Of a stretch of DNA of 64,000 nt, positions 12,268-24,590 are shown in pieces; position 1 is the stretch's first letter, and the number at the start of each line of letters is the position of its first letter. Position numbers and translations under genes: made by a program. The stretch comes from Littorina saxatilis. Taxonomy: Eukaryota; Mollusca; Gastropoda; Littorinimorpha; Littorinidae. The notes beneath the pieces are model-generated. The model worked only from the letters and a program-made list of their open reading frames with translations. It did no database searches and was not told where the DNA came from. Location of the stretch: the NCBI RefSeq assembly GCF_037325665.1, contig NC_090254.1, positions 18,279,134-18,343,133 of the forward strand. Reading direction: 5' to 3'.

Positions 12268-14479
12268 TCTTCTTCTGACATTCAGCAAATGATAAATATG
12301 CAGACAATCGTTACTATCCTTAGCGGCTAATGATATTATTCGGTTATTCGACATGGAAAAACAGAAATGCCACGGAAAAACATGTTTTCCATGGAATAAC
12401 CACATTTTGTCATCATCCACCTCAGCATCGTTTTTTTCCGATGCAAAACAGTTACGATAATGTCTCCATAATGTTGAAGTTTGAAAGATTATGCCATTTA
12501 TATACAGCAATGCATGATGATTGTTTCAGGCTGCTGCCATGACTTTGATGAGGAAGGCTTTCATGTAGGTGGCATATGGCAGCAATGCTTAGCTATCCCC
12601 ATGGTAACGCAGACCAGTCTTCAAGGAGGCCTGACACCCTCAAGCTGGGATCACAGTCTTGGCATTTTTGCTGACCCAAATAACTGGACGGTTCAGAGGT
12701 GAGGAAAAATCTTTGCTCATTTTCCTTGTCGGGGTCAGCTTTGAAGAAAATTGTTCGCTAAAAAAGTATCTCAGCATGGCCATTTTTTGTTTCTAAGGGG
12801 TTGCACTTCTTTTACTCAAGTCATTTAGCTAGTAGAGATAACTTTCCCATTAGAACAAACTATACATTCAGGAGAGAGACCACAACCAGTACCAATGTGT
12901 ATAACTTGTTCGGTTGTGCTTTTAGTGATTTCTTACATGGAGAAACCTGTGTTGTGCTGTCACACATTTTTTTAAGGCCCTCTGATGAGAGCAGATCGAG
13001 CTATCAGATTAGAATGCTGTGTTTTAAGAAAAATTTAGACAGATTGTACAGTACGTGTACGCTTATACTTGTACCCGATGAATATATTGAGACTATATGC
13101 TGCCACTGTGTCAGTATATTCCAAAATGTGACCACCGTCCCCACCAACCTACCCGGCCCCACCCCCCCTCTCTCTTAACCCCTCCCACCATATTGTCCAT
13201 GTGTGTGTATGTATGTGAAGTCAATGATTAGTCAGTCTTACTTGCTGTTGATAAACCTTGTGAATACTCTATGTCATGTTCATGTGAATATCTAAAATTT
13301 AAAATAAAAAAAATAAAAATGTTTGTGTTTTGTCTGTTTGACCAAAACATTCTGTCGTGAAAGGACACCTATTGGGACAGGACATATTTAGTTAGCCTAC
13401 AAAATACAGTAGAACCTGTCTTTGTGACCACCTTTCGATAATGACCACCTGCCCATTAAAACCATCTGAAAGGATCCCAACATTTTTTAAAAATAATTAT
13501 ATACTGTAATTAACCTTTTCATAGCGACCACCTATCTTTAATAATAGTAATAATAATTATAATGACAGCTTATAGGGCGAACCACAGTAAACATGCTCTC
13601 CGCGCTTTACATATTAACTTTTGGTTGGTTCCTTAGGCGGTCAGTATAGATGAGTTCAACTATATCTGCTTATAAGAGGCAACAACAACTCGGCGTATAA
13701 TAGGGTTAAAGCGCTAATACTACTCTTTTTTTCTGGCCAGTGGAAACTCTATGTCTGCAGCACTGTGGCACAAACATATCTGTGTCATATGCCCTATAAG
13801 CTCTACAGTAGATCTGTTTGATTACGGTAAACTACGTAGTCCTTGTATACGCCCAGTATCGAGTAAACACCCACCCCCTACTTTTGCTCAAATTCCGCTC
13901 ACAGGGTACAGTACCCAGTAAACGCCCACCCTACATTTTCGATCATTAGAGTAAAGAGTAAACAGAGAGAGAGAGCTAGAGAGAGAGAAAGAGAGAGAGA
14001 GAAAGGAAAGTTTTGTGCAATAACGCATCCTTTGAACACTTCCAAGCCAAGTGACCAAAATATCGTTATTCTAGCAAAGGAACCCCTCCTACAAAGGGTA
14101 AACGCCTACCCCCAACTTTTGGGCAACATTAGGCAAAATTGGTGCATTGGGGGGTAGGTGTATACAAGGTAGTTTACGGTAGTTTCCTTTTTTGTGTGTC
14201 AAACTGACAAATTGAGTACATTTTTTCTGTCATTTACTAATTGTGATTTCCTTCTTTTTTCCCAGGTATCATGAAAGAGACCGCAACTGCTTTGACTTTG
14301 TACTGCAGTTTCTGTGTTATGCTGGACTACAACAGGTGTTAGGGCATAAGGTCCTGGCTGATAAAGAAGTGTTTTGCCATGAATTCCTGCAGCAACGAAC
14401 ACACAAAGCCTCTCAGTATGTGAACCTGTATCGCAGAGTACTGAATGAGGGCTATGTTTTAGATGTTGCAAAGTTCTGA
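11384..14479 (+). CDS. MKRN2OS: MKRN2 opposite strand protein-like, complete, 4 exons
   Basis: Coding exons are 11384-11628, 11995-12044, 12530-12698 and 14266-14479; splice phases join and give 225 aa (human MKRN2OS is about 223). Family blocks recognised by eye are a Cys-rich start with FQHCDRNANIM and CPLCRQD near residues 24-50, then KARCSIVLKPTLGDFVR, the DLHIGVTDSRG segment, a middle block around SWDHSLGIFADP, and the end block RYHERDRNCFDFVLQFL followed by KASQYVNLYRRV. The first ATG is chosen because an in-frame TGA lies 18 nt upstream; a shorter start or an extra upstream exon cannot be excluded. The biochemical role of the family is not established. Despite the vertebrate name, no MKRN2 is visible on the opposite strand here; the divergent neighbour is PPIH. 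Confidence 0.85.
12199..12264. repeat. (AC)n microsatellite
   Basis: About 66 bp of pure AC in the second intron of the MKRN2OS-like gene. Confidence 0.95.
13822..14182. mobile_element. MITE with TIR TACSGTAAACTAC
   Basis: The left end TTACGGTAAACTACGTAGTC is mirrored at the right end GGTAGTTTACGGTAGTTT, and GTATACRCC follows in both arms. The interior contains GA repeats and pairs of AAACGCCCACC-like motifs. It is in the last intron of the MKRN2OS-like gene. No clear target duplication. Confidence 0.55.
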
Positions 14480-14793
14480 TTTGAAAGAGACTAGCTGGCT
14501 TTATAAAACACAGGCATGAGACCAGCAAATGTTCAAAAAGTAGGAAACTAAGCCGGGGTCCAGGGGCAACGCCCCGGTGGGGGGTTCAGGGGGGGGGAAG
14601 CCCCCTTGACGGAAAATGAATTTTAGAATTATAAAGGCCATTTTGGGGCCTCTCCTGATAGCAAAAAAATAGATCATGCCTTTTTAAAAAGCTATAAAAA
14701 CCACAAGAATAATATGTTTTAGCATTTTAAACAAAACATTTTGCTTCACATCCACAGATGCCTGTAATCACATGATAATGACAATGTAGAAAA

Positions 14794-15166
14794 CAAGAGG
14801 CGAAGCCTTAAAGGCTCACGTAAGAAATCGACAAACAGTAACACAAACTCAATCACTCCGTCACACATACACACACACACACAGTAAGCATAGGTGACAC
14901 TGTGCAAGAAAGCGAGACACTATAGATCTAGATCTGTCTGTCTGCATGTAGCCTGTAACTTACAGGGACACGACTGCCAACTAGTCTCGGCTCGCTCAAA
15001 ATGACAATGACCGAGACTTTCAGTAATTCCTTCGCGTGACGTCTAACCCTCTTATGCCATAATGTGACGTCTTCAAATGTTAAAGTTTCTACCACAGACA
15101 TACACACGCACACACGCACAGACAGACAAAGTTACGATCGCATAGGCTACACTTACGTGAGCCAAA
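14794..15166. mobile_element. MITE with inverted GGCTCACGTAAG ends, copy 1
   Basis: It begins CAAGAGGCGAAGCC, has GGCTCACGTAAG near its left end and CTTACGTGAGCC at its right end. A second copy with the same interior (ATCTAGATCTGTCTGTCTGC, ACCGAGACTTTCAGTA) lies at 60.4-60.8 kb, proving dispersal. Confidence 0.75.
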
Positions 15167-15342
15167 AAGCAATCAAGATAACTCATCAAAGCTGCTACAA
15201 TGTCTGAACAGAGTGCACCTCCTCTCCCTCCCACCCCCCCCCCCCCCCCCCCCCAAAAAAAGGTTCTAAATCTATAAATCGGTTGTTTTGCCTTGAGTTG
15301 AGGTGTTAATTTTCCTTATTCAGGCCTACCAGCAACTGCGGG

Positions 15343-15369
15343 TCACCGGCTCAGCGCTGACAGGATGGA

Positions 15370-15401
<32 letters not shown>

Positions 15402-15678
15402 CGTGCTTCTTGCTTTCAATGTGACGAACCAACACCTTTTTTCCACCAAGTCCGTATTTCACCACGCAGTGGCCGTTGTCGCACCACGTGCACACGGCCT
15501 GACCGGGAATGGATATTTTGGCGATACTGTCGCCAATGAGCTGGCGCCTTTCTTTCTTGTTGATAGTGACAGTCACTTCTTCTGACAGCCAGTTGGCTTT
15601 CCACTTGTTTTTCACACTTTGGTCGTCGATCGTAAGAGCTTCCACAGCCGACAAAACAATATGGAATCCAGACGCCAT
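15343..15678 (-). CDS. First-exon-like fragment with a BED/hAT-type zinc finger
   Basis: From an ATG at 15678 the frame reads MASGFHIVLSAVEALTIDDQ and about 70 further residues, with CTWC, then YGLGGKKVLVRHIESKKH. The two Cys (C-x2-C) and the final His pair resemble the BED-like finger at the N-terminus of hAT-transposase-related and uncharacterised invertebrate proteins. After KKH the frame runs into a (GA)n tract, read as Ser-Leu repeats, and stops at 15343. I see no good donor right after the finger, so the exon may be damaged by microsatellite growth or be a transposon relic. Function unknown. Confidence 0.4.
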
Positions 15679-15817
15679 GATGCTACATTGTTCACCTTCG
15701 GTGTTTGGAGATCGGGAGCCAATCAAAACAACCCACAAACCGCCATCGGTGAATAATTAAGCCTCGGCAATAATCGTCGGAGATCAACAGCCAATCAAAC
15801 GCGACCCATGATACTGC

Positions 15818-15979
15818 TATGGGTTCACGCGAGTGCTGGGGTGCGAATGCACTGACTTCAGTCGCAGACAGCTTCAGCTGAACGGTTCATACCACCACCT
15901 ATGGGTTCACGCGAGTGCTGGGGTGCGAATGCACTGACTTCAGACGCAGACAGCTTCAGCTGAACGGTTCATACCAACT
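15818..15979. repeat. Two tandem copies of an 81-bp unit
   Basis: CTATGGGTTCACGCGAGTGC recurs with period 81 at 15818 and 15899; the copies differ at about one base. They lie just upstream of the BED-like exon on its strand, so they could be part of its promoter. Confidence 0.85.
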
Positions 15980-16179
15980 CCCCCCCCCCTTTTTTCTCAA
16001 CGAATTTGCATCGATCTCAAGAATGGTCTGTGAGCTAAGGAAAATATCGGAATTCCGATAAAAATCGGACCAGTCCCATGTCTGAAAACAATTCTGGTAA
16101 TGGTGCACTTAATATTGTTCTTTTATTTTTGTGGAAAGGCTGCACAGCAGTTCGGGATCCTAACTTAATATTTTACAAG

Positions 16180-16574
16180 CTTCTTCTTCTTCTTCTTCTG
16201 CGTTCGTGGGCTGAAACTCTCACGTACACTCGTGTTTTTGCACGAGTGGAATTTTACATGTATGACCGTTTTTACCCTGCCATTCAGGCAGCCATACGCC
16301 GCTTTCGGAGGAAGCATGCTGGATATTTTCGTGTTTCTATAACCCACCGAACTCTGACATGGATTACAGAATCTTTTCCGTGCGCACTTGGTCTTGTGCT
16401 TGCGTGTACACACGAAGGGGGATAAGCCACTATAGCAGGTGACTGCACATAAGTTTACCTGGGGGATTGGAAAAATCTCCACACTTAACCCACCAGGCGG
16501 CCGCGGCCGGGATTCGAACCCTCGACCTTCCGATTAAGAGGCCGACGTCTTACCACCCCGCCACAGCGCCTATC
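16180..16574 (-). repeat. Core-body SINE with head type 1
   Basis: On the minus strand a tRNA-like head (GGCGCTGTGGCGGGGTGGTA, then GGGTTCGAATCCC) is followed by the shared body (GCATGCTGGGTATTTTCGTG on the plus strand) and a GAA-rich 3' end. The duplication TATTTTACAAG flanks it (16169-16179, 16575-16585). Confidence 0.85.
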
Positions 16575-17174
16575 TATTTTACAAGAAATTTAATTTGTTC
16601 TTGTATTTTACGTGTTGTGCGTGTTTTGGCAAGGAGGCAACGACATCTAAAGATTAGATGTCGTTGCAAGGAGGAAAAACAGATTTGAAGAAAGAAAGAT
16701 CGAGAAACAAATGTAAAGGCAAAGAGGACAGGTGGGAAAGAAAACAACGACAAAAGTATGGGGCGGCGTGGGTTTGTTGTGAAGTTTCTGAAATGAATTT
16801 CACTACAAAATGTTTATGAAATGTAAGCTAATAATGCTTGTATGTTATTTCTTACGAGGAAACTTATGTAAATTGTTGAATTTGAATGTCCAATGTACAG
16901 CGCCATGAGACTGTTATCTGGCGGTGAACAGCGCTATAGAAGAATGTTTTTATTATTATTACAAATATGTGAGCAGCAGGATATTCAAGCATTCACATTT
17001 CCATGATTTATTTGAAAAGAATGATATTGATTTGAATTCAATGCCTACAATGGCTCAATATAATGTGGACTGGTGTCGGACTGATTTCTGAGTGTTGGTC
17101 TGTTTGTGACTGATCTAGCTTGTATAATGGAATTTGTATGTGAACTCACACGCATATACACAGAAACATTACCA

Positions 17175-17313
17175 GCTATTGTGTTTTCAGCGTAGCAATA
17201 GGGCCCGATATTTAGACGAGACAAGTATAATGCCGACGAGTCGAAGACGAGTCGCATTATACTTGTTTGAGTCTAAATATCGGACCCTATTGCTACGATG
17301 AAAACACAATAGC
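17175..17313. repeat. Large near-perfect palindrome (hairpin)
   Basis: Two arms of about 60 bp (GCTATTGTGTTTTCAGCGTA versus its inverse ending AAAACACAATAGC) flank a short loop, CGACGAGTCGAAGACGAGTC, that itself contains a repeated CGACGAGTC/AGACGAGTC. A few arm mismatches are present. It could be a fold-back MITE. Confidence 0.8.
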
Positions 17314-17317
17314 GTTT

Positions 17318-18131
17318 ATATAGCTATTCTGACATTAAATTCTGTGTTAAAATCATGTTTTTGTCAGCAACAAGTACCAGAATGGTCCATGTCGCTGATT
17401 GCAGACGACGGTTCCCTTTCCGCATGAAGCCACGGAAATAACCGAACATTGAAAAACCCACGGACATGTATTACGGAGAAAACTCGAGATAACCGGATGT
17501 TTAGCATTACGTCAATATGCTAGGAATCATATGAAGTCATGACGTATCATGCTTGCCTACGTATATTGTATGTTCGAAAGTCTGACTTCTGTTGGGAATT
17601 CGCGTGGTGAAGACTGCGGTAAATCTGTAGATGATAAGAGAACAAGGATTGTCTCAGAAGAAACGACTAAATGTTTCAGACCGGTAACTTCATTTCAACA
17701 TTGCACTATACAATGGACGTTCTATGTGACAGGAGAGTTTGCTGATTTTGTGTTAAACATTGGAGAGATCGTCTGCTAGAATCAGAGATAGGTCGCTTCA
17801 GATTGCAGCTTCTGGAAATTTGCAAGGTTTGTTGCCTGTTAAAGAACTGGATTTTACACGTAATGTATGTCATGTACAGTAAGCAACAACAAAAACACAC
17901 ACAAAGCAAATGGCATCGTCTGTCGACTAGTCACAGAAACAAACTTGGCGAGGTATGCGTGTACTTTATACACGTGGAAGAAACCGGAACCATGCGTCTT
18001 TGTTATCGACAATATGCTTTTGGATATTGAGTAAAATGGCCGACTTCCGCCGCATTATGCTTTGATGATCGGAAGAGACCATCCAATCACAGCCCCCGAA
18101 TTCCCCCACGTGTTCATCAGAATAGCTATAT
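17318..18131. mobile_element. Putative DNA element with 15-bp TIR ATATAGCTATTCTGA
   Basis: ATATAGCTATTCTGA at 17318-17332 is exactly inverted at 18117-18131, bounding 814 bp without recognised coding sequence. It abuts the 17.2-kb palindrome, and the two may be parts of one larger element. Confidence 0.5.
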
Positions 18132-18583
18132 ACATATATATATATCAAATACTGACATTCGCACATTCATGGGCTCACACACAGGCATGTACACACCTAC
18201 ACACACACACGCACAAAGTCTTGAGTAAAAAACACCATGGTGTGTAATAGGCAATCTGTTTACTTCATCACTCACACTTTACAAAAATGTTCATTAAAAT
18301 GATTAAAAGATGAAAAAGTACATAGGAATGGTAAACAAAAGTTTGTTTGATCAATCAATCAAAGTGTAAAACGATTTGCTTGCATACTATGCACAAGTGC
18401 AAACCTACATGATTTTAAGCATGGAAACACAGACTTTGAACTGCGCAAGTTTTACAGAAAATAATGTGCTGAAGATTAACTCGACTCTCTTCATACACCA
18501 TAAACATACTTGCACTGTACTATGAAAACTATTCTAACTTTCAACGTTGGCCATATTTCCTGCTTGCTTTCTCTCATTCCTTT

Positions 18584-18585
<2 letters not shown>

Positions 18586-18638
<53 letters not shown>

Positions 18639-18669
18639 TTTGCAAACACACACACACACACACACACAC

Positions 18670-18703
<34 letters not shown>
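18586..18703. repeat. (TGTC)n followed by (AC)n
   Basis: A compound microsatellite: about ten TGTC units, a short TC run, then about 55 bp of AC with one interruption. Confidence 0.95.
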
Positions 18704-18704
<1 letters not shown>

Positions 18705-21700
18705 CCATTCATACTGCAGGTTAGCAAAACAAAAAGCACAAACACATGCCTAAACCAGGTGATCTGAAAGTGTACAAGTAGATTATTGATCAATTTCTCT
18801 AACTTTGTTTTCTGCATTCACACAAAAAAGATATCGATGAAATCATCAAAACATGGAATATAATTGTTCATAGGGTGATTATACATGCACAGTGTGCAAA
18901 CAAAGCATGGGTGAGAAAAATATTATGAACTGAAATGTTATCAGCACTCTTGTGATAATACTTTTCAGCAGTGAAGTATTTTAATTAATTTAGTACATTG
19001 TGACTGAACCTAATACTAAATGTCTATAAAACAACAAAAAACGATGTGTAAAAATGAACAATAATTAATCATTATGTGAAATACATATATTTTGGAAACA
19101 AAAACCACAGCAGTGTCAACACATTTTCAAATTCTTTAACACAGCGGCAGGTAATAAAATATGCTGTTTCACAGTCAAAGACTCCAGTTTCTCATACATG
19201 CAGCTGGAACAGGACTTGAAATAAAGAATACAAAAGAATTAGAAAAAAACATACATAATACTTTATAACATTCAGAGCAAGTTTCATGAGTAAGAACCAA
19301 TAATAAGAAAAACGTACTGAGAATGCCATATGGCCCTGTGTTGAAGTCTGATGGATATTTTTTTTTTGCAAAACAGAAAGAATATCTAGTGTAGAATGTT
19401 TGTATATTAACATATTAATATTATACAATGTATTAGCATTTCCTTGGGTGGGACTGAAAAATGTCATGAATCCTGAATAATTTTAAGGGGGAGGGGGTTC
19501 TGGGGGCCCCCAGACGCTGAAGGATTTGTATAATCAACAACTAAAAAACGTCACCACAGACATTACGAATCCGGATTTTCGGCATATACCGGAAGAATCC
19601 CACCCATGCATTTCTAAACCTTGGACAAAAGAGCGCTAGTAATGTCACTGACACTAACATTTAAACAAATAAAAGATGACAATCAATGCAATGATTATCA
19701 TTAAAACAAAATGTTTTAATTTAACAAATCATTTTACATTATGACAATGACGTATCTCTCTCAGACTTTCTGACAAATTATTTATCATGTTAGGTTTCTT
19801 TCCTTGTTAAATAAAACAGACAACATGAAATAACACAATTTAAACAGTCATTTTGTATAGTTTAGGTATACATGTATAACAAAGTTAATATTTGTTTCCA
19901 TAATAAATAATATATATCGGCTTGATCAGCAGTTGAATTTAAAGAAAATAAAGTGATTTACGTCAATAAACAAAATTCAGCAAGGTGAGGGAAAATACTC
20001 TGGAATGCATAGAAGAATTGTGTGCTTTATCCGAAACAAACAACTTCTTAGATGAAACGAAAATACATTTGTTCATCTTACAGTTAATCTTTCCACAAGG
20101 CATTGAGATGAATTTTATATATTAAAAAAAATGGAGCATCCATGAATAAAACGACTTTGAGACCAAGTCTCGTGATCTGTGATTCTATTCTAGACCCAAA
20201 CATCAAGGTACAGTGATGTTACCAGTTTTTTGTTAATTGTTCAAAAGACACGCATTGAGTTATGGACGGATTTGAATCTAAAGGTTTCAATTTTTTCGTT
20301 GTAAAAGAAAGCTGAAAGCAACATTTGTTCAAAAATGTGACTGGATTCTTCAGCCTAAGAAATATTATTGGAATGCTTTTTTTCTTTCTTCTCATTAAGA
20401 GTTTATCTATGAAAATGGAATGGTAACTGCACTTTCAGCTTTGCATTTTCTCCCACGAGGGTAGCCACATACCATCTTCAGAGAAAGAATCTGGTTTTGT
20501 ACAGATGAAGAAAAGCATATAGTTATTATCAAAATACAAAGATGCAACAGTGGATGAAATACAAAGAAACGGAACGATCATCATTTGACACCGACGAACA
20601 CACATCTGCACATCTAAAAATCAAAATGTATGTTTTTTTGTATGGTTCCAACAACACACCAGCTACATTTTATCATCTGCCAAGCAAACTAAGGACTACA
20701 CATCAAAAGTACATGAACTATCTTTTTAACGTCAAAGACAAAAAAATGACAAATACCAAAAAACTAGGTCCTGGACAGAACTTTTTCATCTGCACTATAT
20801 TATCATCACAGGTAAGAGGAAACAAACTGGTAGATGACTTACAACAGACATAATTTTGCACATATTATACTGTGCACACAATCTTGCAAGATTTATCAGG
20901 CATATAATTCTTTCAATTGCATCATAAAAGCACACTTCAAGAAAAGCAGTAATCTCCCTTAATCTTATAAAACACATTTGCATATCAATGGATTGTTTTA
21001 AAGAACAAATCATTCCAAAAATATTGAATTAAAAAAATACAAGTGAAAATCTTCCAAAGTACAAATTCAGCAGTGGATGTGATGAAAAACAGATGTAAGT
21101 GATCATCTGTGTGAAAAATGATAACATATATAAACTTTGCTAGTCCCTTGAATCAGCAGTGAGAGGACAAATGTGAAGAAACAAAGTTTGTATTAAAATA
21201 GTTTGTGAAAATTCAACACCTTACAGCAGTCACATATTTACAAAGTCCAACATTTGTAATCAGCAGAGAAATTCTTCACACTTTTCTTTAGCAAAGATAA
21301 AAGAATCCCAAAAATGGGCCATGCAGAGGTTTTGAATATATGACAACATAAGAATAACGAGGGACGCATATAAAACTGTCCTGGAAAAACAGCATGGTGT
21401 TCCAACAAAAAGCAAGCTATTTTTAACTTTTGCAATAATTAACAACAAATAATTAGAATTTGATTAGAAATAATTGCATTTTATTTGTGTCCACAGCAGT
21501 GTAGAATTGAAAAGAGTACAATAATTCCCATGTCCATCAAAACTAATTCAGTCTGGAACCCCATGAAAAAGAAATGTATTAAGGAATGAATTGTGCAATT
21601 CCTGGCTTGTTTAGATACCCAGACAACTCGTGTATATATAATTATATGACAAAGTATTAAAATGCATCCCAATAGAGCTAAAAACTTTCACTTTCAAATG

Positions 21701-22179
21701 TTACTGCCGCATTCTCATGAAAAAATGGCCAAAAAAAAGCAGCTTAGGAATGTATGACCAATCAACTCTGAATACTTAAAAACACAAGGAATGTATGCTT
21801 CATTAAGGAATGCGGTTTGCTTGACCATATGCACGAGAAGAGTATAGCGTTTCATGACTTTCCTTTTCCCACAGTTTGCTTCTTATGAATTTATATAGTG
21901 AGAAAAAAACCTTCTTATTACAACCTTCGAAGTGCATTTCATGTGTTTTGGAATTCCAAACGGATCTGCACATGACCAAATAACGATGCTTATATCAATA
22001 ATAAATAATTCAACCTTTTGATCCCCATTTCTCTCTATCGTAAGCAACCAGTGTTATTTTTATACTTTTCTCAGTGTATGTTGTACAGTGGAACCTCTCG
22101 TGTAAGACCCCTACCATTATCAGATCCCCTCATCTTCTCTGACTTTTTCTTCATATTCATCACTAAATTTACCTCCATT

Positions 22180-22552
22180 ATCTCCTTCTTCTTTGTTCGC
22201 GGGCTGAAACTCCCACGTTCACTCATGTTTTCGCATGAGTGGGTTTTTACGTGTATGACCGTTTTTACCCCGCCATTCAGGCAGCCATAGGCGGCTTTCA
22301 GGGGAAGCATGCTGGGTATTTTTGTGTTTCTATAACCCACCGAACTCTGACATGGATTACAGGATCTTTTCTGAGCGCACTTGGTCTTGTGCTAACGTGT
22401 ACACACAAAGGGGGGTAAAGGCACAGGCAGGTCTGCACATAAGTTGACCTGGGAGATCGGAAAAATCTCCACCCTTAACCCACCAGGATTCGAACCCGTG
22501 ACCTTCCATAGAGGAGGCCGATGTATTATTCACTAGGCCACTGCGCCTGTCT
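22180..22552 (-). repeat. Core-body SINE with head type 1, inside a MITE
   Basis: Same body as the copy at 16.2 kb, with a B-box-like segment (inverse of GGATTCGAACCCGTG) at the head. The 9-bp duplication ACCTCCATT flanks it (22171-22179, 22553-22561). Confidence 0.85.
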
Positions 22553-22565
22553 ACCTCCATTTTAA

Positions 22566-23064
22566 AGGTACTGAACTTGTCAAATCTAGGTGCACAGAGC
22601 CCCTGGGGCTTTTAGTCATACCTCAGGCAGCTATCCGTTAGAAGAACTGCCAAGTTTCATTGACTTGCACCCAAAGAGTCAAGAACTGCGATTTTTTTAC
22701 GAATTAATTTTGTACTCGGACCCGGCTGGTCTTGGCCTATTTTTGGATCTAAATTTAGATCAGGTAGATCACCATATCATGCACAAAAAGACACGTCACT
22801 AGCAAACTATGTCAGACGTCATCATGAGTTTGTGTAAAACAAAATGGAGGCCGGAATCACTCAGTTGAATCGTACTCCGACCAAACACCACGTAATAACT
22901 AGGTTAATTTATGCACTCGCGTGAACAAGAAACTGTCGAGCTTCACAGATGTCGTCGTTGGGTAGTTTTGGGTTTGTTTTACTACCATAGGAGGATTTTT
23001 GAACTGTAAATGCACTCAGCTGCAACAAAAACGGAAAACGAAGGCTGTGAGCTGCACTGTGCCT
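22566..23064. mobile_element. TTAA-flanked MITE with short TIR AGGYACWG
   Basis: TTAA at 22562-22565 and 23065-23068 bounds about 500 bp whose ends read AGGTACTGAAC and, inverted, AGGCACAGTGC. Interior without recognised genes. Confidence 0.5.
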
Positions 23065-24590
23065 TTAAGTCTTTGGGCTTTCTTTAAAGATCTTAATTCT
23101 CAGAATTTAGGAGGTCTTAAAACAAAGGTACCACTGTACATTATTACAATGTCAACATACTATGACCTGATTTTACATGCTGGTCTGCATTTCAAGTTAG
23201 CAATACTTGAATCATGTGATATACACATAAACATTATGACAAATAAATTTGAACAGTATCCCTCAGCATCAAACAGGGTACAGGCATTTACAAAAATGGT
23301 TAACAATGCTGCCATTTCCAAATAACTGATCATTACAAAATATGCCATTCAAACAGCAGGCAATGTTCATCTGATACATTTCCTAAACACAGTGTTTGGC
23401 AAACTGTCCTCCTTATAAGTGGAGCATTGTTCGCTGTCCTTGCCTTTAATTTCATCACTTGTGGATACTGCCTGGTTCACAAATAAAGCAAAATCATTTA
23501 CTGGATGTAAACAGTGCCAGGATATATACTTTGTTCCCATTCTCAAAATCTGTTGTAGAATGCTCTAAGTAAAATAAATAGAAAACAGGATCACATTTTA
23601 CAGGTTTGAAATAAGCATCATACATATCACAAAATATGTCCACTTCTACCTTGAAAAGACCATGTTCTTTCATTGACGCAACACGCCGAATCTCTTTAAG
23701 GAGTCTCTTAATTGTTGCCAAACCCAGTTTTTCTTTCATCAAACATTTGTAAAGATTACCAAAACTATCACACACACAGACATGCCGGCAGAGAGAAAAT
23801 GTCTCTGCATACCAGGGTAAATGGTTCGAATCACCAAGTCAACCAGCAGTACAGTTTTAACATTTGTTCAAAGTTCAAATAATTACAAAATGTACTCAAA
23901 CTTATTTGTTCTGATATCAGGTTGAAAAATCACTTCCTTATTTGAAAGGCTTATTCATGCATGATTCATTTTTCTCACAGCTGAATGAGAACCAAAAAGC
24001 AAATCTTCAAAGCACAGCAAACTTTTAACAAACATACAGCACTTGAAATTTGACAATCTGGTTTAAGAGCTTAGGCAAATTTACTTTAGAGTTGAAATGA
24101 ACAAGTAATTACCAGGATAGCACACACTACAAGTTGAAAAGCAGCTGTTTTATTTTTCACTCAAGCTAAGCAAATTACGCAACTTGCAGTTGTTTAGCTC
24201 GATCTTCCCAGCTCTGAACTTTCATATTCACACTGGTGTTTCTGTGTATAATTACCCAAAGATTTTTAAAAAATGTCACAATTTGACTTCCTTGCAATTT
24301 CCACAGATGAATGAAAGATATAATAGTGTAGTCTGAAATGTCCTTGCAGCCCTATTATTTTCTCCAGAGTGCAGTCAATAAACTATAAAAGATTTATTCA
24401 TTTTTGTTACATTTAGTAAAAAGTGTGATCTTGTGAGTCCAAACCAGTTTGTGAAGATGGCAAGTTTTGAAAATCATCAGTAGTCAAGAGCTTTTTTTTT
24501 TTTTTAGCAAGCTAGACAACTAATGTTCTTCCAAAAGTTTTTTCTTCCCCTTCTGCAAGGATAGAATCAAGCCTTTTGATCTATAGATGT

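Larger units (their letters stand above)
22086..23136. mobile_element. Mariner-type MITE interrupted by a SINE and a second MITE
   Basis: The left end TA-CAGTGGAACCTCTCG and the right end GGTACCACTG-TA belong to the same CAGTGGAACC family. Between its halves lie a core-body SINE and a TTAA-flanked element, showing that it is older than both. Confidence 0.6.
18250..24590 (-). other. AT-rich region without a convincing gene; may include the CASZ1 3' UTR
   Basis: Downstream of the CASZ1 stop the sequence is AT-rich. Open frames are short and unrecognised. Minus-strand AATAAA signals occur at 24398-24393 and 24154-24149, and further ones lie beyond, so a short or a long 3' UTR is possible. Apart from the nested MITE/SINE complex at 22.1-23.1 kb and the (TGTC)n/(AC)n tract at 18.6 kb, few repeats are visible. 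I cannot say from sequence alone how much of it is transcribed. Confidence 0.4.
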
